This document shows positions 6,200-7,171 of a stretch of DNA of 7,171 nt, in pieces; within the stretch, counting starts at the first letter, position 1, and each line of letters opens with the position of its first letter. The stretch spans positions 1 through 7,171 of the forward strand of contig DAOUHY010000364.1 of the NCBI GenBank assembly GCA_034428435.1. The letters run 5' to 3'. The notes beneath the pieces were generated by a model. That model was not told the origin of the DNA. It saw only the letters and a program-made list of their open reading frames with translations, and did no database searches. This stretch comes from Bin5 sp034428435 (lineage in GTDB: Bacteria; Chloroflexota; Anaerolineae; Caldilineales; Caldilineaceae). Both the position numbers and the translations under genes were made by a program.

Positions 6200-6241
6200 G
6201 CGGGAGATGAAAATCGGTGGTGTCAGATGCTCTGTCGCGCT

Positions 6242-6856
6242 CTATACACTTGCTTCAGCGAAAATGTCAGCAACGTCGACCCTAAAGCCTTCCAGAAGTA
6301 CAGACTGTGCCGTCTCGCCAGCGACGAACTCGCCGTGAAGCGCGTATTCCAGTCCCTGTAGAGTGAGGACGGTGATGGAGGCTTCGGTGGGATCGACGAT
6401 CCAGTATTCAGGGATCCCGGACTGCGCGTACTCGCGGCGTTTGGTTACTTTGTCGCGTTCGGGGTCATCAGGGCTGACGACTTCCATGACGAGATCGGCG
6501 CCGTGCCAGAACTGTTCACCCAGTCTGTCTGCGTGTTCGGCGGCCATGAAGACGAGATCCGGCTCTCTGAACTTCCCTTGCCCGAGTTGAATTCGCAAGG
6601 GGGCAAACATGACGACACCCAGGCCGCGCTCTTCGACAAATCCCGAGAGCAAGCGGTAAAGGAGTGCAACGAGTCTTTGGTGCGAGAAGGTAGGCAAGGG
6701 GAGAACCTCCATCCGCCCGTGCGAAAACTCGGTGAGGTGGTTGGTATCGAGCGCGAGATATTCTTCCTCGCTCCAGTGGCCCTGGGCAGGGAAGAGTTGG
6801 GCGATCTCCCAGGTCAGTTCGGCTGTTGTGTCCGGTGTTGCCGTGGACAGGACCAT
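6242..6856 (-). CDS. Uma2 family (DUF820) putative endonuclease
   Basis: A 204-residue protein of the Uma2/DUF820 family, which has a PD-(D/E)XK nuclease fold and is found in many copies in some phyla; its biological role is not established. Family marks in order are SEEEYLAL (29-36), FSHGRMEVLP (44-53) with conserved glutamate E50, FREPDLVF (96-103) with D100, DLVMEVVSPD (121-130) with E125, DKVTKRREY (135-143) and GIPEYWIVDP (147-156). D100, E125 and a lysine in DKVTK form the likely metal-dependent centre. There is no signal peptide or membrane segment. The start is an ATG with only a weak purine-rich stretch (GAAAGATAG) before it, 13 bases after the stop of the paralogue. The C-terminal 86 or so residues are about three-quarters identical to that paralogue by hand alignment. 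It appears complete. Confidence 0.88.
   Translation of the reverse strand: MVLSTATPDTTAELTWEIAQLFPAQGHWSEEEYLALDTNHLTEFSHGRMEVLPLPTFSHQRLVALLYRLLSGFVEERGLGVVMFAPLRIQLGQGKFREPDLVFMAAEHADRLGEQFWHGADLVMEVVSPDDPERDKVTKRREYAQSGIPEYWIVDPTEASITVLTLQGLEYALHGEFVAGETAQSVLLEGFRVDVADIFAEASV
6326..6514. repeat. Copy 1 of the duplicated Uma2 C-terminal DNA
   Basis: This stretch aligns without gaps to 6951-7139 at a constant offset of 625 bases, with long identical runs such as GAACTCGCCGTGAAGCGCG and GGGGTCATCAGGGCTGAC. Both copies lie in coding sequence in the same frame. The pair marks a tandem gene duplication and is a possible substrate for recombination that would fuse or delete one copy. Confidence 0.7.
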
Positions 6857-6869
6857 TGTTTTCTATCTT

Positions 6870-7171
6870 TCAACCTACTTCTGAGAACACGGCGGCCACT
6901 TCCACCGTGAATCGATCCAGCAGTACGGAGGTCGCGGTCTCGCCTGAGCCGAACTCGCCGTGAAGCGCGTATTCTTGTCCCTGTAAAGTGAGAACGGTGA
7001 TGGACGAATCGGCGGGTTCGACGATCCAGTATTCGGGGATCCCGGCCTGGGCGTACTCGCGGCGTTTGGTCACTTTGTCCCGTTCGGGGTCATCAGGGCT
7101 GACAATCTCCATGACGAGGTCGGCGCCCTCCCAGAATCTGTCAGAGCGGCGGTCATCGTGCTCAGACCGCA
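6870..7171 (-). CDS. Uma2 family (DUF820) protein, N-terminus beyond the window
   Basis: The frame is open to the right edge, so this is the C-terminal part (about 100 residues) of a second Uma2 protein. The internal methionine at 7112 is not the start: codons upstream of it read FWEGADLVME, matching FWHGADLVME of the complete neighbour. ADLVMEIVSPD carries the conserved glutamate, followed by DKVTKRREY and GIPEYWIVEP, and the protein ends in VFSEVG. Compared with the paralogue the aspartate after IV is a glutamate and the last few residues differ; the remainder is highly similar. It ends at TGA 13 bases before the next Uma2 ATG, so the two are probably cotranscribed. The N-terminal half, including the first conserved glutamate, cannot be seen. 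Confidence 0.85.
   Translation of the reverse strand, partial: RSEHDDRRSDRFWEGADLVMEIVSPDDPERDKVTKRREYAQAGIPEYWIVEPADSSITVLTLQGQEYALHGEFGSGETATSVLLDRFTVEVAAVFSEVG
6951..7139. repeat. Copy 2 of the duplicated Uma2 C-terminal DNA
   Basis: The second member of the ungapped direct repeat, offset 625 bases from 6326-6514. Differences are scattered and many fall at third codon positions, as expected of a duplicated gene kept under selection. The repeat probably continues past the right edge. Confidence 0.7.

Noticed and set aside
6857..6869. The two Uma2 genes as one gene split by a frameshift
   Set aside because: Both carry the same C-terminal domain in parallel, so they are duplicates and not two halves of one protein.

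Overview
The window looks like chromosome from a high-GC bacterium. Eight genes or gene remnants all lie on the minus strand, so in transcript order the window reads from base 7171 down to base 1. Two adjacent Uma2 (DUF820) genes are a weak pointer to Chloroflexota, Cyanobacteria or Deinococcota, where this family is expanded. The organism cannot be fixed from sequence alone. TGA, TAA and TAG are all used as stops, so the code looks standard. No tRNA, rRNA, CRISPR array or transposase was seen.

Layout in transcript order: (1) a 5'-truncated Uma2 gene running off the right edge (6870-7171) and a complete Uma2 paralogue (6242-6856), 13 bases apart and clearly duplicates of one another; (2) a 3-hexulose-6-phosphate synthase / 3-keto-L-gulonate-6-phosphate decarboxylase-type gene (5493-6188) with a TTG start; (3) a restriction-modification pair: an intact beta-class DNA methyltransferase (4449-5459) whose stop overlaps, as ATGA, the start of a broken HincII-like restriction endonuclease (3800-4452); (4) a LarA-like nickel-pincer-dependent isomerase/racemase family gene (2402-3727); (5) after a gap holding a perfect 13-bp hairpin, a divergent PdxA-family dehydrogenase (1213-2283) overlapping by ATGA with (6) a DegT/StrS-family PLP aminotransferase (29-1216).

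The LarA-like, PdxA-like, aminotransferase and HPS-like genes together resemble a sugar-acid or hydroxy-acid metabolic locus: epimerisation or racemisation, NAD-dependent oxidation of an alcohol, transamination of a carbonyl, and aldol or decarboxylation chemistry on a keto-sugar phosphate. No kinase, transporter or regulator is visible, and the substrate is unknown. The restriction-modification pair sits inside this set. Its endonuclease half has visibly lower GC than the flanking genes, which suggests an inserted foreign module.

The most solid unusual observation is the decayed endonuclease. Its first 92 residues carry a D...DVK active site, then comes an in-frame TGA, and about 70 bases later a one-base frameshift that reads like loss of a T in a short T run. 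Undoing both lesions gives a continuous protein of about 217 residues. The partner methyltransferase keeps all its motifs, so this is probably an orphaned methyltransferase that has outlived its nuclease.
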